Of a DNA stretch of 8,323 nucleotides, positions 6,107 through 8,323 are shown one piece after another (within the stretch, counting starts at the first letter, position 1; every line of letters starts with the position of its first letter). The stretch lies in contig CAZBUP010000041.1 of assembly GCA_964495145.1 (NCBI GenBank), positions 1 through 8,323 of the forward strand, given 5' to 3'. The translations under genes and the position numbers were made by a program. The notes below the pieces were generated by a model that was not told where the DNA came from, ran no database searches, and saw only the letters and a list, made by a program, of their open reading frames with translations. The DNA comes from UBA6120 sp964495145. Lineage in GTDB: Bacteria > Bacillota_I > Bacilli_A > RFN20 > CAG-826.

Positions 6107-7309
6107 ATGAAACGAATCGCGATTATCGGAGGCGGCGCATGCGGACTATGGTGCGCCCAGAGTTTGATTAGAATGGAGCCCAATGCGGCCATCACCGTTT
6201 TCGAACGTTTCGCGACTGTCGGCAAGAAGATCGCCATGTCCGGCAACAGCCGGGGTAACCTCACCAACCTGAACGTCAATCCCCAAGCCTATAACGATCC
6301 GGTTTTCGTCACGCCGACGTTAACGAAAGTCAGTGGCGAACGGATGATGGCCATGTTCAATCAACGGGGCGTCCTCGTCCGCGCCGACGAGGAAGGGCGG
6401 GTTTATCCGGTGTCGGAAAGCGCCCAAGCCGTCGCCGACGTCATGAAAGCCGACCTTCTCGCCCGTGGCGTCAAATTGCAATCCGAATCCAATATCGTCA
6501 ATGTCATGTATCAAGATCATCAGTATGCGATTGGAAACGAAAAATATGATTTTCTCGTGATGGCGACCGGAACCAAAGCCGGACTCAGTCCCCAGTTGCC
6601 CGACATCAGTTTGCCGACGATCAACGATAAGCCGGCGCTCGCGGTAACACGGTTAGCCCCGGCCTTATGTGCCATCGGGGTCCGGGAAGACATCAAATTG
6701 CTGCAGGGTTTACGCGTCAAGGCCGCCATGGAACTATGTTCCTCCTCCGGCATCGTCAAATCGCGCGGGGAACTCCAAATCATCGAAAAAGCCCTATCGG
6801 GCATCGCCGTTTTCGAATTGTCGAGCTACCTCGCCCGCGAACGGGTAACCGGCCAAGCAAAGACCGCCGATATATATATCGATTTTCTACCGGAACTCAA
6901 TCATAGTGAAATCGTTGCTTTCTTGAAGGCCCACAGTCAGCACGAAGAAATAGACGTTTTCGCCCTGGAAGGTCTCTTGGCGCCTCGGTTGAGCCAATGG
7001 CTCCTCCAATGTAACCAAATTGACCATCATGGCAAAAACCTGATTGAAAATCTGGCCGAGCTCATCAAAAAGTGCCGTTTCCAAGTCAATCCATCCTATG
7101 AACCGAAAAGCAACCAAGTCTATAGCGGCGGCGTCAACCCGAATCAAATCGATCCAGAGACGTTTGAAGCCCGCCATTTCCCCAACCTTTTCATTGGGGG
7201 CGAGATGCTCGACGTCGACGGAATATGCGGAGGCTACAACCTCCATTTTGCCTTTGCCTCGGGCGAAGTCATCGCCCAAGCAATTGCCCATAAGGAGGCT
7301 GCCCCATGA
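6107..7309 (+). CDS. HI0933/YhiN (BaiN-like) family FAD-dependent oxidoreductase
   Basis: The 400-residue flavoprotein opens with a dinucleotide-binding fold: IAIIGGGACG at 4-13 and E33 at the end of strand 2 for the FAD ribose. The family block GKKIAMSGNSRGNLTN follows at 39-54. The C-terminal FAD block is intact: YSGGVNP at 339-345 and FIGGEMLDVDGICGGYNL at 362-379. These are hallmarks of the HI0933 family at its usual length of about 400. Most members have no proven substrate; one relative (BaiN) has been linked to bile-acid dehydroxylation, which should not be carried over. A cysteine often seen in the first block (GNGRCN) is glycine here (G50). The gene begins 10 bases after the DsbD-like stop with only a weak ribosome site. 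It overlaps mgsA by ATGA, and its end carries the mgsA ribosome site. Confidence 0.9.
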   Translation: MKRIAIIGGGACGLWCAQSLIRMEPNAAITVFERFATVGKKIAMSGNSRGNLTNLNVNPQAYNDPVFVTPTLTKVSGERMMAMFNQRGVLVRADEEGRVYPVSESAQAVADVMKADLLARGVKLQSESNIVNVMYQDHQYAIGNEKYDFLVMATGTKAGLSPQLPDISLPTINDKPALAVTRLAPALCAIGVREDIKLLQGLRVKAAMELCSSSGIVKSRGELQIIEKALSGIAVFELSSYLARERVTGQAKTADIYIDFLPELNHSEIVAFLKAHSQHEEIDVFALEGLLAPRLSQWLLQCNQIDHHGKNLIENLAELIKKCRFQVNPSYEPKSNQVYSGGVNPNQIDPETFEARHFPNLFIGGEMLDVDGICGGYNLHFAFASGEVIAQAIAHKEAAP

Positions 7310-7677
7310 AACAAACCATCGCCTTGATCGCCCACGATCACAAAAAGTCAGACATGGTCGCCTGGTGTTTGAAGCACAAGGAACTTTTATCCCGACACCG
7401 CTTGGTTGGTACCGGGACCACGGCCCGGTTGGTCCAGGAACAAACCGGCTTAACCGTTGAGGCCTACTTGAGCGGCCCGCTCGGGGGCGACCAGCAAATC
7501 GGCGCCGCCATCGCCACCGGTAAAATCCAGTTGGTGATTTTCCTCGCCGATCCGTTGACGGCCCAGCCCCACGATCCCGACGTCAAGGCCGTGCTCCGCA
7601 TCGCCGAAGTCTATAATGTCCCGATGGCCAACAATTTGGCCACCGCTGATTTGATCGTCGACGCCGCTTTGAGATAA
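7306..7677 (+). CDS. mgsA: Methylglyoxal synthase
   Basis: The enzyme converts dihydroxyacetone phosphate to methylglyoxal plus phosphate, a bypass of lower glycolysis that relieves sugar-phosphate build-up. The 123-residue chain aligns with E. coli MgsA by memory at a constant offset of nine: H10-D11 (IAHDHKK; E. coli H19-D20), the catalytic base D62 in GPLGGDQQIG (D71), D82 in LADPL (D91), and H89 and D92 in QPHDPDVKA (H98 and D101). TGTTARL at 36-42 is the phosphate-binding segment. It lacks the short N-terminal extension of the E. coli enzyme, as many homologues do. A strong AAGGAGG at 7292-7298, inside the end of the flavoprotein gene, lies seven bases from the ATG. The 4-base overlap suggests translational coupling. 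Confidence 0.97.
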   Translation: MKQTIALIAHDHKKSDMVAWCLKHKELLSRHRLVGTGTTARLVQEQTGLTVEAYLSGPLGGDQQIGAAIATGKIQLVIFLADPLTAQPHDPDVKAVLRIAEVYNVPMANNLATADLIVDAALR

Positions 7678-7682
7678 ACGGT

Positions 7683-8198
7683 ATGCGACTCCTATACGAA
7701 CTACAAGACGACGAATACGCCTTTGATTATATCGACCATACGCGTCCCTGCGCCCGCGGGGTGGTCATCAACCATCAAGGCAAAATTGCCTTGAACAAAC
7801 TCAATTTCACCGACATTTTCGGGCATCGCGACTACTATGAACTGCCTGGCGGCGGCGTCAACATAGGCGAGGACATCGTCACCGCTTTCCTTCGGGAAAT
7901 CGAAGAAGAAGTCGGCTATCGTGTCAAGATCGAGGCGGAAATCGGCGAAGTGTCCGATTATTACAATCTGATCCATCGCCATAATCGCAATTATTACTTC
8001 CTGGCCCGGACATCGGCGTATGTCGGCCAGCGGTTGGAAGAAAAGGAAACCCAGTTTATCGAGAAACTCGTCTGGCTGCCGATCGAGGAAGCCATTGCCT
8101 GTTATGAGGCCATGGACGACCATATGATTTCCGGATTGGTCAAGCGTCGGGAACTGCCGATTTTACGACTGGCCCAAACGCTTTTGTCAAAGAAATAA
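7683..8198 (+). CDS. Nudix hydrolase
   Basis: The 171-residue protein carries a complete Nudix box at 57-79 (GX5EX7REUXEEXGU): G57, E63, R71-E72, E75-E76 and G78-Y79. The glutamates bind the Mg2+ that drives hydrolysis of a nucleoside diphosphate linked to another moiety. The box follows YYELPGGGVN, and a later block (KLVWLPIEEA, 128-137) is common where strands close the fold. Single-domain Nudix proteins of this size act on very different substrates (oxidised nucleotides, sugar nucleotides, ADP-ribose, mRNA caps), and the sequence does not choose among them. The gene starts five bases after the mgsA stop with only a poor ribosome site, so it probably depends on coupling. It appears to be the last protein gene of the cluster; I see no intrinsic terminator after it. 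Confidence 0.9.
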   Translation: MRLLYELQDDEYAFDYIDHTRPCARGVVINHQGKIALNKLNFTDIFGHRDYYELPGGGVNIGEDIVTAFLREIEEEVGYRVKIEAEIGEVSDYYNLIHRHNRNYYFLARTSAYVGQRLEEKETQFIEKLVWLPIEEAIACYEAMDDHMISGLVKRRELPILRLAQTLLSKK

Positions 8199-8203
8199 AT
8201 TGC

Positions 8204-8232
8204 TTTACTTTATAGCGGTAAATCGGTAATAT
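8204..8232 (+). promoter_or_regulatory. Probable promoter of tRNA-His
   Basis: TTTACT (8204-8209) and TAATAT (8227-8232) have a 17-base spacer, each matching consensus at four of six positions. The predicted start near 8239 leaves a six-base leader before the tRNA, as is common for tRNA genes. A shifted -10 (TATAAA, 8230-8235) is also possible. Confidence 0.5.
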
Positions 8233-8244
8233 AAATAAGCGCGT

Positions 8245-8322
8245 GGCGGATGTGGTGAAGGGGTTTAACACACCTGGCTGTGAACCAGGCACGCGTGGGT
8301 TCAAGTCCCATCATTCGCCCCA
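8245..8322 (+). tRNA. tRNA-His, anticodon GTG, with encoded G-1 and CCA
   Basis: The gene folds as a complete cloverleaf. The acceptor arm GCGGATG (8246-8252) pairs with CATTCGC (8312-8318). The D-stem is GTG (8255-8257) with CAC (8269-8271). The anticodon stem CCTGG (8273-8277) pairs with CCAGG (8285-8289) around loop CTGTGAA, giving GTG at 8280-8282. The variable loop is five bases. The T-arm is GTGGG (8295-8299) with CCCAT (8307-8311) and loop TTCAAGT. G8245 is the extra G-1 opposite C8319 (discriminator C73), the identity mark of tRNA-His, encoded in the genome as in most bacteria. CCA follows at 8320-8322. Confidence 0.96.
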
Positions 8323-8323
8323 T

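Noticed and set aside
8245..8322. tRNA-His as an attachment site of an integrated element
   Set aside because: No integrase and no duplicated tRNA 3' end is visible in the window; the DNA beyond the tRNA is not available.

Overview
The window looks like chromosomal DNA from a bacterium of the Firmicutes/Mollicutes side of the tree. It uses the standard genetic code: TAA, TAG and TGA all serve as stops, and TGG is the tryptophan codon. Several genes have strong purine-rich Shine-Dalgarno sites, consensus-like TTGAnn/TATAAT promoters are visible, and the gene families (methylglyoxal synthase, HI0933-family flavoprotein, thioredoxin-DsbD/CcdA-like fusion, PII-like protein) are common in that group. 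This placement is inferred from protein character only. Nothing here fixes a genus.

Layout. Positions 1-1250 form an AT-rich stretch (about one third G+C by eye). It holds one unrecognised three-helix membrane protein (17-865), then about 460 bases with no convincing gene. From 1325 the composition rises toward the 50-57% G+C of the rest. A small cupin protein (1325-1657) is closed by a clean intrinsic terminator (1666-1690). A promoter (1738-1765) then drives a two-gene unit: a small PII-like protein (1793-2125), and a CPA-type cation:proton antiporter (2128-3408) that begins two bases after its stop.

A second promoter (3466-3494) starts a co-directional cluster to the end of the window. 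In order it encodes a cysteine desulfurase (3501-4619), an 86-residue CPAC thioredoxin-like protein (4616-4876), a secreted-thioredoxin/DsbD-like membrane fusion (4873-6096), an HI0933/YhiN-family flavoprotein (6107-7309), methylglyoxal synthase MgsA (7306-7677) and a Nudix hydrolase (7683-8198). Three junctions are 4-base ATGA overlaps, so transcriptional and translational coupling is likely. A tRNA-His gene (8245-8322) with encoded G-1 and CCA, and its own probable promoter, ends the window.

How the genes may work together. The first three genes of the long cluster suggest a thiol/sulfur module: cysteine-derived persulfide from the desulfurase, a cytosolic dithiol protein, and a membrane protein able to pass electrons to an external CGHC thioredoxin domain. 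The flavoprotein, MgsA and Nudix hydrolase look like co-transcribed housekeeping genes. The PII-like/antiporter pair suggests a small regulator controlling a transporter that lacks its own cytosolic regulatory domain. The most notable non-coding signal is that the cysteine desulfurase promoter places +1 on the A of its ATG, which predicts a leaderless mRNA. I found no CRISPR array, insertion sequence, phage gene or known defence system.
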